Origin: Gnetum montanum
Lineage: Eukaryota > Streptophyta > Gnetopsida > Gnetales > Gnetaceae
Length of the DNA: 64,000 nt
Direction of reading: 5' to 3'
Assembly (NCBI GenBank): GCA_015680685.1
Contig: MNCI01000651.1
Coordinates: 2,123,164 to 2,187,163, forward strand
In this document: positions 23,646 to 35,568 of the stretch, piece by piece
Layout: every line of letters starts with the position of its first letter
How positions within the stretch are numbered: the stretch's first letter is position 1
Position numbers and translations under genes: made by a program
Notes under the pieces: generated by a model
The model's input: only the letters and a program-made list of their open reading frames with translations
Told to the model about the DNA's origin: nothing
Database searches by the model: none

Positions 23646-23915
23646 CTCAAATGTTGATGTTAAAAAATTTAGGAACCATAGTGTTTGGAGAAACCATCTT
23701 TAATTTGCTCGGGCTGTTAGACTGTTGCAAATGGGTTGCACGGCTGATTGCAGTTGCTTTGAGATTTGCTTCCCTAGCAAATGCTCTTTCCTGCAAAACA
23801 GTAATTAGATTTTCCTTCCAGGGTGCCCCCCAGCTGTGTTTCTGCCCAAAAAGAATGATGCCGGTCGTCCTCACGTCTGTCTCAGGGCCATAACCATAAC
23901 GCTTGCACAGAACTT
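23646..23915 (-). CDS. Exon-like fragment of an unrecognised protein, cut by an assembly gap
   Basis: Read on the minus strand from the gap edge, an open frame runs to a stop at about 23,647. It contains LCKRYGYGPETDVRTTGI, then ILFGQKHSWGAPWKENLI, then RAFAREANLKATAISRATHL. The composition looks like real protein, with balanced charge, no low complexity and no stops over 80 codons, which is rare in this AT-rich region. A possible splice acceptor (TGTTTTGCAG) lies before the codons for ERAFARE, so part of this may be intron. I cannot name the family. It may be the last exon of a host gene whose upstream exons lie in or beyond the gap. Confidence 0.4.
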
Positions 23916-24039
23916 NNNNNNNNNNNNNNNNNNNNNNNNNNNNNNNNNNNNNNNNNNNNNNNNNNNNNNNNNNNNNNNNNNNNNNNNNNNNNNNNNNNNN
24001 NNNNNNNNNNNNNNNNNNNNNNNNNNNNNNNNNNNNNNN
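23916..24039. other. Assembly gap (124 N)
   Basis: Unresolved bases. Any frame that runs through them is meaningless across the gap. Confidence 0.99.
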
Positions 24040-27000
24040 GTACAAATTAGAAATGTTGCTATATTGTATAAGCCAGTTGAAGAAGCAAGCCTCCATGGAA
24101 GGTATAACTAAATATGCCTCCTACGTAAACAAGGAAAGTTCCGTAAACAAGGAAAGTTTTGAAAACAATTCGACTTTCTAAAGCATGAATGGTGCTGTTA
24201 CAATGATGATATTGGCTGCCATTTGGGCATGCAGAGATGGGCAGAGATCAACGGCTCTGACCCGGCTGTGCTGTGGTTTCAAACTGATAAATTCTTTTGT
24301 TAAAAATAGGGATAAAAACCGGGTATAAACTGTACTCGTTTCTGTGGTGAAGTCTTGGAAATAAAATATAGTTGTACCTTAATATGTATCCTTAAATTAA
24401 TAAAGTATATATGATACCTATTTTAGGAGGATAAATATTAAATTCATGTTTACTTAGAATTTATTTTCTTTTCATTTTTGAAAGATATCTATGGAGCTTG
24501 TAAGTGTCATTCTTGAAGCAAACCTATAATGTGTTACAACTCTGAGGTTAAACTTGAAGTATGCATTCTAAGTACATTGCTCTATTATAAAATCATTAAT
24601 TAAGTATAATAAGTCATTAGTATGTAAAACTTGATGAAATATCATTTCCTATGTAAATTCAATAATTATTATGAATATGTATTTGATTAAGTTCCTTGAT
24701 GTAATTTGCATTGTTTTCTTGGCTTGTAATTACTATGTTTTTGGTTGTTGCTTTGTGCTTGAGAAAGTTATAGCTCATATAACAAGAAATCTCAATGTTA
24801 TGAAAAACTTCCAAAACTCCAAAATGAAATTTGGAGATTCTTGTAATTAAAAAATCATAGAGAAATATAATCATACCTAATGAAAATAGATCTTCAAGTG
24901 TAAGAAAATTGTGAAAATCATAGTCAATAAGTGGCAAATAGATATGTGACATGATGAGAATATGCAGATTACACAAAAATAAGAAACATCAAAATAAAAT
25001 TATATATAAATCAAAATTTAGAAATGATGATTGCAATCTAAGAAGAAATTATTTATATATCTAACTAGTTTAGCACTGTATTTATAATATATATCTATTA
25101 TTTAGCCAAGAGAATCTTTTATATTTTTTTAATTAATAAAATCTCAAGTTATTTCACTTAAAACTTATTCTCATATTGAATAAGAAAATCAAAACCAATG
25201 TACGTTATCCAAAATAATAATTCCATGAAAAAGTTATCTCTTAATCAAGATCATTACAATAACTATTTATTTATGTTGACAAAGTCCAATTGGCTAGTAA
25301 TTGGGTCTATTGACTAGTAATTAGTCCTCATTGCTAAGATAATAAAATTATTAAATTATTTTACCATGCCTAAAGAGGACTCTCTTGGAGGGGGTTGGTA
25401 ATTGGCCTCTCATTCAAAATAAAAATTAAATCTTCAAGCTAAACAAAATTGCAAAAATTGTAAGTCAATATGCTATACACAAATTCATAGAGTTATAGAT
25501 ATCATAGTTGAATTTGTGGTATACAGCATGATAGAATTATGTATGATAGAATTCCCTAATGGAAAAAATTATTAATGCAAAATAAAATTTAAACACATGG
25601 TTGTTTGTGCCACATGGGTAAAAGTTAATTCAAAGTAGCACAAAGAGGTTGACACACTAATGAAGAAATAGTTGTGACATTAACTCAAAATAAAGTTAGT
25701 GCATTAAAAAAAAGGTTAATGCACTAATGAAAAAAAATGACCTAGAAAAGCTTTAAAATACATGGTAATTTATGTAATATGGATTTTTGGAAAAATTAAA
25801 GCTAGCTTGATCAATATTTGAGGGAAAATAAGTTGATGTACTAACCGATAAATAAAGAATATTTATAGCAATAACAAAAGAAGTAAGTGGTTAGCACAAC
25901 CATATATTGAAACATGTGATTTGATATGAAAATAGGATAGAAGTTTTATAAATTTGATTAGGTACATCCCAACTAACTATAATAACAATGGGATAGGAAT
26001 AAGCAAAATTAGGAAATAAATAGATACAGTAGAACTTTGGTTGTTATTATTTCTTTATTTTTTCAATGATAAAATTTAAATTTAATGGATATTCAAAAAT
26101 AGAATTTAGTGCAATGGTTGAGAATTATCAACAAATCACGTATTAAATTATTATGAATTTTAATTAATTATACATTCTACAATTAGTTGTGGATTTCACA
26201 AACTATGAGTGATTCTTGATAGGAAAAAATTCAAACATGAAGTAGTTGGTAAGACTTGAGGAGGAAAAAAACATTTGAAATGATCTTTTTTGCTCTCTAA
26301 TTTCTATACGAAAAAATTATTTAAAATGTGAATAACAATTTAAATGCTCCTTTTTCTACTTGGTTTCTATGTTAAATAAAAATTCATTTTTACCTTGAGG
26401 ACGCATCAACCATAATTCTCTTTCTTAAATTAGTTAGTAAGAAATATCCTTTTCTTAAGTAACCTTGGGTAAAAAAATCAATTTAAATGATATTACACAA
26501 GAATGCTTAAAGGAAAAAACTAACAAATATCCTTTTGGATTGAAAAAAAAAGGTGACCACAATTTACCTTGCTTAGAATATTATTATAGATAATGTGGTC
26601 TTAACCATGAATAAGTAGAATTCTAAGATTCATTTCCTATGTACCAATACTTCATTTAGTTTTCCATTAGGTATCTATGGCACACTAATATTAGATCCTT
26701 GTACTAATATCTACTTGAAACTTCTTATTCATTGTTCATACATAACCTCCACTCAAAGACCTTAGCCATCAAATACAAATATGAATACATGCTTAAATGC
26801 ATGTTTTCTCATTGGTTAAGCCTATTCAACATTTATACATATAAACACAAATTTTCATGTGTTATTTGTACAAATGACTTCTATGTACAAGCATACACTT
26901 ATAAACAGCATATGCATGTCACATGTACATACATACATGCTTCATATGTGTATATATATGATGCATATATACATACACATGTATGTAGTTTGTTTTCCTT

Positions 27001-28984
27001 AGTAAATCTACAAATTGCATTACTAATCATGATGATGGAAACTTCCATTTAGTTGGACAAGAATCATGTTATAGAAAAATTTTAGTTATAAAAACTAATC
27101 AAACATGTTGTCAAACATTTTCATCAATCATAAAATCATTCAAAGTTTTAGCTCAAGCACTTATAAAAATCTAATGCATCAAGTTTTGTAAACTTGGTTA
27201 CTATAAAAATAAAGAATGTTCCTTTGAATATTTCATTTATTATAAGCACAAGTTGTAACTTAACTAGTTGGCTTACCCACTTTGCATCCCAAAGGTATTG
27301 GTTTGAATCCTAGTACCAATATCATGAATGCTAACTTAGAGACATGCTCCAAGTGTGTGTGTGTGTTTTGCAATCAATTGTGTATTCTTTCCATTAAAGA
27401 AAAGTCTATTTATTAAAGCCTGAAGCCATTCTCAACACATACACTAATTATAACTTAGCACAAGAGAATTACACCAATTTGATTTATTCACATGGTTACC
27501 ATGCAAAAGTATTAGGTTGAAAGACCACTCTCACCGTCCCCTAACGGGGATTATTGCATAAATTATTTTTGTTTATAGAAGAGATAAACCAAAAGAATCA
27601 TAAGATATTTGAGAAGAAAATTGGACAAAGTTTTCATAGTTCCAAAACTTCACTAGAAAGATAGAAAATATTCTAGAAAAGATTAAAATACTAATTTCCA
27701 TATAGAAACAAGTCCAAATTGACAAAAATTTAGCAATGTCTCAGCATAATAATTAACATCATGAAAAAATAATGAAAACTATAAAGCAAAAAAAATGTAC
27801 AAAATCCACAATAAAATAATATAGCCACATGAAAAGAAAACTAAAATAATCTTTCTTACCATGTTAGTAAGGCTTTCATAATCTTTTTGTTGTCTGCCTT
27901 TTTCACCCAATGTTCAAAATTAGTTTTTTCTTTACTTAAATCCAATACACCAAAAATCCTTTACAACCTAAAATGACACATACCAAAGGTCATAATCTAT
28001 TTAGAAGTGTTATGATCACATGTAGTGTTATACCTAGGCTTGATATATGTTTAAAAATGTAAAAAAAAAGGCTAAAATGGGCTTGGAAAAGAAGAAACAA
28101 GGCAAGGAATGTTTTCTATTTCATGAAAACAAAAATATTTTATGCAAAAGCGAGGTGGCAACAAAGAAATCAAAGAGAGGTAGTGATAAAGTATATATGA
28201 ACTTCATTTATCATAGTTTTCTAATTCAAATGCTAAAACGTTTATAGTATTTTTAGCAAACTAAAAATGTGATATCTCAAAAATCGTAACTCTAATTCTA
28301 GTGAACCAAGTATCTCAACAAACATTTTTAAACATCTCACACACATCAGTATGGTTAGATTCTAGGTAAATCATCATCCTAAGTTAATTTTTTAACAAAA
28401 ATAATTTATGCAATATCTAATCTTAATTAAAAATGAACTCTAAATTCTAGTTTAATGACAAAAAGTGTCAAGGGATATGATCTAGGTAGGACTAGGATCC
28501 AAAATTACTCCATGAACAAAGTATTTTATAATCACATGTGCATAATAAAAATAAAATATGCATAATTAAATGTGCATAACTGAATCTAATTAATAAAGTT
28601 TGAATATACATAATTGAATGCACATAAAGCATAAAATATACATAGCCAAATACTTGTAAAGGCATGATAACTGATAAAAAGAGAAGTTTCTAGGGGTAAT
28701 TGGATTTAACACTTGATCATAAAATATATATTAGATCTATAACTGAGCTCAAATAGTGGCAAAATAAAGAATACAAAACTTTAATCAAATACCCTAGCAT
28801 GCATATTGCATTCACTTACGTAGAAAACTAACAACACTAATAGCAGTAATGATAGTAATATAATCTAATGATGTAATGAAGAAAATTAGAGCTAATCTAG
28901 TGAAATTAATCTAAATCATTAAAGAATTAATCACATGCATTAACTTGAATAGCTAAACCTTTGCAAATTTTTAGGATATGATAA
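24040..28984. other. Long AT-rich stretch without recognisable genes
   Basis: Apart from the SINE-like candidate at 27,240, I see only AT-rich sequence and short simple repeats, such as TATATATGATGCATATATAC-like tracts near 26,950 and a GT run near 27,354. The open frames (for example at 26,732-27,052, rich in Tyr, His and Ile) reflect base composition. Confidence 0.4.
27240..27420 (+). mobile_element. Candidate tRNA-derived SINE or tRNA relic
   Basis: TAACTTAACTAGTTGG (27,256-27,271) resembles a pol III A box. GGTTTGAATCC (27,300-27,310) is a good B box (consensus GGTTCGANNCC). The spacing fits a tRNA-like promoter. A GT-rich run follows near 27,354. About 190 bases downstream a weaker similar pair recurs (TATAACTTAG near 27,450; GGTTGAAAGACC near 27,514). 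No target duplication was found. Confidence 0.35.
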
Positions 28985-29876
28985 TTGAGATATGAAGGTG
29001 TATACAAGCAAAAAGATTTTTATGATAGTTCTTTCTTCGAGCCATATAGACTAACCTACTGTAGGAACCATAACATGAATGGTTATATAATCTTCTATAA
29101 AAAAGACAAGTTTGAGTTAATACAAAGGTTTTAATGAACATTAGAAGACATGATTTTTTAAATTCTAGAACTTTGAATCATGGAAGTGAAAGAACAATAA
29201 AGATTTCAAAGAACTTACATGGCCTTAACATTGATACTTAAAATGCAATCATCAAGAAGGTATGTATGTGTGGTCAACATACATTTAATCGTTAATCCAA
29301 CTTGATCAAATGGAAAATTTTGTCAAGTATCTTACTTAATTAAAAAAATTAAGGAAATCTTGAAGTATAAGCATTTTCTAATCTATTCCAGTCTTGACCT
29401 AATATCATTCATCCTTTGTAGAGACCTTAATATGAAATCTAGAAGTAGTTTTCATCAATTTTTAAAATTTGAATATGCAAAATATTCTTTGGAAGGACTG
29501 CCTAATTTGAATGTTATATTCCCATCCACTCATCCTATGCTCTATTTGGTTAGTGTCTATTTCAGATATTTTAAATCATTAGTAGATAAGATGAATCCTT
29601 GAATTGGAAAATAGATGATGTTAATGGATGAGATGCATCAAGAACTATAGTTCACTAATTATGCTACCATGATTACTAAAGATGGGTTAACATCCTTCTT
29701 TGCTGAGATCTTAGACTATATTTAATATGATACCTAATTCTTCCAAGTTACCAAGCTAGAGTTAATTCCTAATGAAGAAGTTGATGGGAAAATTCAAGCC
29801 CTACCATCCTAAATAAGGCCTTCTAATCATATTGCACTTATGATGGAATTACAACTACACTCTTGATCCTAGAGGT
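28985..29876 (+). pseudogene. CCR4-like deadenylase pseudogene, apparently intronless
   Basis: CCR4 is the EEP-family 3' exonuclease of the cytoplasmic CCR4-NOT mRNA deadenylation complex. Decayed motifs follow its catalytic domain in order: YEGVYKQK near 28,991; IIFYKKDKFELIQRF near 29,086; ALTLILKMQSSRRYVCVVNI near 29,223 (family: ALI.VLE...LCVANTH); SFILCRDLNMK near 29,405 (family: VCGDFNS, with G-D-F changed to R-D-L); HPMLYLVSVYF near 29,532; FTNYATM near 29,653; ILDYI near 29,710; VTKLELIPNEEVDGKIQALP near 29,748; RPSNHIALMMEL near 29,819 (family S-D-H, here S-N-H). The segment shows no obvious intron, which suggests a processed copy. Stops and small shifts are frequent. Confidence 0.75.
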
Positions 29877-30546
29877 TGATGAATATTACAAAGTTTCTTA
29901 ACTTTGCATTTATTTATTATTTTCTTATTCCTATTTATTTAATTAATTTATATTTTTAAATTAGAGAAATAAAATAGTTTAAAGTTATATCAATAGAGAA
30001 TGAGGATTTTTCCTACCTTCACTTACGTAACTAGAGATACAAGATGTGCATAGTATACTTTGGTTATGACTAATGATTAATGGTTGGTAAACATTTAATT
30101 CACCTATTTTCAATACATAGGAAGTAAGGTAAGTTGTTGACATGATAAGATTTATTTTTCTAGAATTTTTTTCTTACTTTTTTTTTTATTTACAAAATAA
30201 GCAGGAGAACTTTAAAATATTCAATTATATTTCAAAAGGAAAAATCAAATCATTAAAGCATGAAGGAAATAATAAGGCATGAATAGAAAACCGTAATTGT
30301 GGACTCATTTAGGAATGAGCAAAAACTGAGGGGACTAATTTGTCACATTTCTAATTCCAAATGGTATTGTTTCATAACCAAGATGGTATCATATTATAAC
30401 AAGTTATGTAATTATCATAATAAGACCCTTAATGAAATGATGTTTTGTAATAACGAATATGTCTATTAAGGTAACCATTGGGGTTTGAATTGAGGTATTT
30501 ATACCTAGGATTTAGAGGTTGTACCAACATAGATTTGCAAAGCTGG
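29877..30546. other. No recognisable feature
   Basis: AT-rich spacer between the CCR4-like pseudogene and the 5' LTR of element A. A 69-codon minus-strand frame at 30,429 runs into the LTR and is not a gene. Confidence 0.5.
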
Positions 30547-31312
30547 TGATGTGACGCAATATCGCGGCCCGCTACAATGTCTATAAATAAGAGGCAACTT
30601 TCCCTTGTTTCTACATCTAGATTTAGACCCTTAGCCAAACTATAGCAGTTTTACCATTCTAGAGTTAGAATAATTTCCATGTTCCCACAGTAGGAGTCTT
30701 AAAGTGAATGGATCTTTATTCGAGCAAATTGTACCTGAGCACACATTTCTGTACGGCAATAAAGATGAACTTTCTGATAAACCTTGCATCATGTGGAGTA
30801 AGCTAAATAGAAATTAATTATTGTTAAATATTTAAATTATTTCCTAAATAATTAATCTCTCTCAACCCTTGAATCTCCTAGTTAAGTGCACTTAGTACGA
30901 CTGCTTCAAGCACATGTGTAACGCTTGGTAACCCAGTAACGAGTAGCGTTTGGCAATCCCAGTAGCATTGCACCGGTTTAGGGTATGTGCAGCAAGTGGG
31001 AATGGATACTGGTATTAGGACAATTAGAACTTAGTTAGTGAATAGTTAGTATAAGTTAGTCACTTTGTTCTCTTCACCCTTTCCCTCTTAGCATAAAGAT
31101 ATTAAAAGATAAAGAGATATAAAAATCACATACCTCAAACTTACTTAACCATACAACCGTGACAATACAAGTAAGTTTGGGAAGACAGCGATTGATTAAC
31201 CTTAAGTGTTCCATTAGGGAACGTAAGCACTTAGTCCTTGGAGTTTGACTATATCACTCATGAGATGCTTGTATTCATATGGTTGAGTGTAGGGATACCT
31301 TGCCACTCATCA
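30547..31312 (+). repeat. 5' LTR of element A
   Basis: Runs from TGATGTGACG to ACTCATCA. A TATA box (TATAAATA, 30,582-30,589) lies only 35 bases from the LTR start, after a single CAATATCGCG remnant of the palindromic array. A polyadenylation signal AATAAA is at 30,758. It pairs with the LTR at 43,803, with which it shares TCTACATCTAGATTTAGACC. Elements B and C lack that stretch. Confidence 0.85.
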
Positions 31313-31313
31313 T

Positions 31314-31331
31314 TGGCATCGTTGCGAGGGA
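31314..31331 (+). promoter_or_regulatory. Primer binding site of element A (tRNA-Asp type)
   Basis: TGGCATCGTTGCGAGGGA, one base after the LTR end. It differs from the common plant tRNA-Asp site at a few positions. Confidence 0.7.
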
Positions 31332-31457
31332 CTTACTTGTTTTTGCGCTACGTAGAACATAGGAAATCATCCATATCATTGGGAAGCTAGAATGAACCCT
31401 TAGGGTTAATCAAGAAAAGATAAGATAATGGTAAATCACACACCGAAAAAAATAAAG

Positions 31458-33508
31458 ATGTCTTCTTCTTCAGATAAGAGCATTTCACCGTCTAGGACCA
31501 ACACAAGAGATAGTTGGCGACACAAAATACATAACCAACATCTACCAGTTCCTCAACAATTCTATGTGGTATATATTCATCATGATGAATATGTACCTGA
31601 CTTTACCTTTATTCTCTATCAAGATGAACAACTGTGTTGGAGAGACTTGGAAGGTAACATTGTGTTACCTCCAGACCGATCAGTTCCTAACATGCTCCTT
31701 CATGCTCTTTCACGAATAGGCATGTCATCCTTATATGCAGAGTATATTGCATGTGATCATGACACAAGAGATTATCATCCCATAGAAGCATAACGTCAAA
31801 GGGACTTGTAGCAGGAGAGATATCATACATCTTCGAAGGGTAAGTGGCCCCATAATGCTATGCATGTATTGAGTAAAATTAAGGGTGGTGAACCTGCTTC
31901 AATAAGTTCCCCACCAAATGATGTTCCTCCTTCTAACGATGGTTAGGAGGTGGTGTATTAGAACCTACACTCCACGATTCACAACCCTAGTTCTGAACCC
32001 CACGAACACCAAGTGTTCAATGAGGAAACAAAAACACATGATAAGGGCAAACACTCTAAGCGTGACCACGGTCATGGCCAGGACCACAGAAGAAAAGGTA
32101 GAAAATACCATCATGGTGATGGTTCTCCTTCTTCTTCACCTTGATCATCACATTCACCCTCTCCTTCTGTATCAAGATGCAGTCATAAGGAGCCTAACCA
32201 TGAGGATAAAGGTAAACAGAGTGAGAAACCTCAATGAGAGAGTCGAGAATGAGGACAAGGGTAATCTAAGGAATCAAGGCATGGAAGAAGGGAGAGTAGG
32301 GAACCATGTAGACACCATAGATGCTATGAACAAGATGACCACGAAGAACCCCTACTCATAGCTAGAAGCATGTTAGACATCACAGAGGCTGTGAGAATCC
32401 CCAAAGACACCAAAAAGATAGTAGGATCAAGAGGTTAGACATGAATAACATTTCACGATTTGAGGGGGGATACAATGCTAATCCTCAAAACCATCTACAA
32501 GCATTCCATGATGCATGTGCCTTGCAAAACATAGAAAACAAGTGGTAAAAATTGAAGTTGTTCCCAAGGACACTAGTGAAAGAAGCAGAAACCTGGTACC
32601 AGTCCTTAGAACTGGAATCCATTAGGAGGTGGAGTATGATGTTAGAACTGTTTAATGATAAGTACCAAACATACTCCCGAGTGTCTAACCTACGAAAACA
32701 AATCCAAGGATGGAAGCAGGGAAATCATGAATCCTTGGATGCTACTATGGGCCGTTATTATGCACTTTTACATCATTGCCCGGGCCATGGTTAGTCGCAG
32801 CGGGATCAACTACGCCATCTTGTAGATGGACTTAGGCACAAAACAAGGAGAACCCTTGGAATGTATGCCCAAGGGAGATTATCAGAGCTTAGGTCCCATT
32901 AGGTCCATAGATTTTTAGATAAAGTAGCCAAGGAAGAAGGTGAGCTATGTAAGAGAGAAAGCGCGGAAGAGTACAACTGAGATCCTTTCCTCCGAAAAAG
33001 GGAAGTGAGATTCTATGAGGAGGAGGAAGAGTCATCACTCGAAGAGATGGTGAATAGGAAAACCTTGCCACTTCAAAAATTAACAACTGAAGTATTAGCA
33101 AAGGTAGACCAGATGTGGGACTCCCTAGATAGTAGATTTGAAACTGTCCTTAAAATTGTTGAGGAGTCTAGGGAGCAAGGTAGTGACTATGACAAAAAGA
33201 AAAATAGAGAAGTGGTCGTTGCACGTAACAAAGATAAGGGTGAATTTCCCATCAAGAAAGAGGTTGTGGATTCTGATACGAATAATGATGGTGGATGTGA
33301 GATATGCCAATGTGACCATCCTAAGGGATGTTGCCCAGTAATCTCACATCTACAAGAGTCTGGGGTGTATGCACTTAACCCACAACTTAACAAATGGCAA
33401 GCACCCCGAAGGTTACCTTATCCCCAAGGTAACCCAAGGCAGTTCCACCAACCCTTAACGTATTATCCAAGTGGAACTCCTCCACAACCTATTGAGAAAC
33501 ACCAATAG
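31458..33508 (+). pseudogene. gag pseudogene of element A
   Basis: Start at 31,458 (MSSSSDKS). The N-terminal block includes VVYIHHDEYVPDFTFILYQD and RIGMSSLYAEYIACDHDTRD; this domain is conserved in all family copies and unknown to me. After a frameshift between about 31,800 and 32,550, the retrotransposon gag domain (LFPRTLVKEAETWYQSLELE) continues to LGMYAQGRLSELRSH. A coiled, charged segment and the knuckle-like CEICQCDHPKGCCPVIS near 33,297 follow, then a Pro/Gln-rich tail. Stops include TAA before the LFPRTL motif, TGA after EEYN, and TAG at 33,507; several are shared with sister copies. Confidence 0.8.
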
Positions 33509-34516
33509 TGGCAATACCCATAGTCATGGGGGATGCCACCACCAAGGCAACAATATCCTTATTGACAACTAGATCCATATGGCTATTACGTGCAACAACC
33601 AATCTCTTCATGTGACTCTATTGGTCACGTGACCACAACATTGCTACCAAGCTCGGGAGTATTATAGGACTCCTTCTCCTAGGTGAGACAACCCACAAAC
33701 ATACCATCCTACAAATCCATCCACAACTCTTACACCGATCACTCCATTACCACCCACTCTAGCAATACAAGGGGAACTCCCCACTCAACCGTAGCAACGC
33801 AATGCTACAAGGGCCATGAACCTTCAACCCACTATTGATTCTGACAACCGTACAAAGAGAAGACCTTTCTTCAAAACCAACAGCCCAACCAAGCCCTGAC
33901 AACCACAAGCAATTGAACCTCTAAACATCTCTCCATCAAATAAGGCTTCAGAGCTCCCTTCAAACCAAAAATCGAGCTCAACGTACCCGGTTATGTTAAA
34001 CATACCGTTACTGACTAGATTAAGGAAGGCCACCTTCCCAGGAAATTCTCTGATCACTGAAGCCCCCTAATTTATCTACAAGTCACTAGGAATGAACCAT
34101 GTAAAGCTCTTTTGGACTCAGGTTCCAAATTCAATTTAATATCACAAGAGATGTATAAAGCCTGGAACCTGCCCCCACTAAAGAAGAGCAATATTCACTT
34201 AGAGTTGGCTGACCAGTCAATCACTATTCCCTTGGAACAAGTTGAGGACATTGTTACCACCGTGTGTGGGTGGTCATACCCAGTTGATTTCCTAGTGATA
34301 CAGGTAAACAATGATAAAGGGGACTTTCTAATAATAATGGGAAGGGCATGGCTAAGTACCATAAACACACACCTAGGAATCTACGATCTTTCCCTGGAAA
34401 TATCTAAACAAAACACTTTGGGAAAGATCGAGAAGAAGAAAGTTACATGCATCACATATAGTGATATAGGGTGTGATTGCATACAGAAATGTTCAGCATT
34501 GCCTGCATGCAAATAG
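33509..34516 (+). pseudogene. Pro-rich linker and aspartic protease of element A
   Basis: A Pro/Gln-rich linker with many stops leads to the protease ALLDSGSKFNLISQEMYKAW near 34,106 (D-S-G catalytic site), then ELADQSITIPLEQVEDIVTT, and IIMGRAWLST near 34,330. This matches the Athila/Tat type of retropepsin (DxGxxxNLM...LADRS...ILGRPFL). The frame is the same as that of the gag C-terminal part. It ends at a stop at 34,514, 78 bases before element B. No RT follows in either A or B. Confidence 0.8.
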
Positions 34517-34589
34517 GTGTGCACAAGAATTTAACATACAAAAGTGCCTATATGTAGCAACCACACAACAAAAAGACACCTCATGATTT

Positions 34590-34594
34590 ACAGC
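34590..34594. repeat. Target duplication of element B, left (ACAGC)
   Basis: Pairs with ATAGC at 41,629-41,633 (4 of 5). Element A sequence continues from here to GCTGATATAAAGAG after B. Confidence 0.65.
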
Positions 34595-35426
34595 TGATGG
34601 GACGTGATATCGCATACATCGTGATATCGCGTCCACCACGATATCGCGTCTTCCCCTGCGATATCGTGTACGCGATATTGCAATGCGTCGTCAAATCTAT
34701 AAATAAGAGGCGTCTCTCCCTTGTTTCAAAGTTTAGGCCTAAAACATAGTGATACTATGGTGGTTTTACCTCTCCAAAGATAGAATAATTTCCATGTTCC
34801 TGCAGTAGGAGCTCCAAAGTGAACAGATCTTTATTCGAGCAAATATTGTACCTAAACACAAGTTTGTGTAAGGAAATAAAGATGAACTTCTTGGATAAAC
34901 CATGCAGTGCATGGACTAGGCTAAATAGGACTTTATTTATTGTTATTTATTGTTCCTCCTTTAAATGCTTTATTAGTTCATTAAATCTCTATTAACCCTT
35001 CTCCCATAGATAAGTGCATTTAGTATGACCGCTTTGAGCATGTGCGTTACGCTTGGTGATCCCAATAATGAATAGCATTTGGTAATCAAGGTTGCATTAG
35101 TTTAGGGTGTGAATAGTAAGTGGGAACAAATGCTGATGCTAGGTTAATTAAGACTTAGTTAGTTAGTTAAAGTTAGTTAATTAGTCTCTTCACCCTTCAC
35201 CTCATTAGCATAGGAGATAAAACAAAAAAGATATAAAAATCACATACCTCAAACTTACTTAACCATACAACTGTGACAAATACAAGTAAGCCTCGGAAGA
35301 CAACGAATGATTAAATTTAAGTGTTCCATAAGTCGTGTAGGCACTTAGTTTGTGGAGTTCGACTGGATCACATGTGTAACACTCATATTCGTATGGTTGA
35401 GTGTAGGGGTACCTCGCCACTCATCA
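34595..35426 (+). repeat. 5' LTR of element B
   Basis: TGATGGGACG to ACTCATCA. The first ~100 bases hold about five imperfect copies of a GATATCGC/CGATATCG palindromic motif. Directly after them is the TATA box TATAAATA at 34,698. An AATAAA signal lies near 34,878. The U5 side carries the CTTACTTAACCATACAACTG and GTAGGGGTACC motifs of the family. Confidence 0.85.
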
Positions 35427-35427
35427 T

Positions 35428-35445
35428 TGGCACCATTGTCAGGGA
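35428..35445 (+). promoter_or_regulatory. Primer binding site of element B (tRNA-Asp type)
   Basis: TGGCACCATTGTCAGGGA is the best-preserved site in the family. It differs from the common plant TGGCGCCGTTGCCGGGGA at only three positions. Confidence 0.75.
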
Positions 35446-35568
35446 CTAAGTTGTTTGTGCACTAAGTAGAACATAGGAAATTATCCAAATCATTGGGTGC
35501 TTAAAAAAACCCTTAGGGTTAATTAAAAAAATTATATAATAGTTAATCAGCACACCAAATAAGACACA

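Noticed and set aside
26732-27052. 106-codon ORF rich in Tyr, His and Ile
   Set aside because: Low-complexity AT-rich sequence with ATACAT/TATATA repeats; no protein-like composition.
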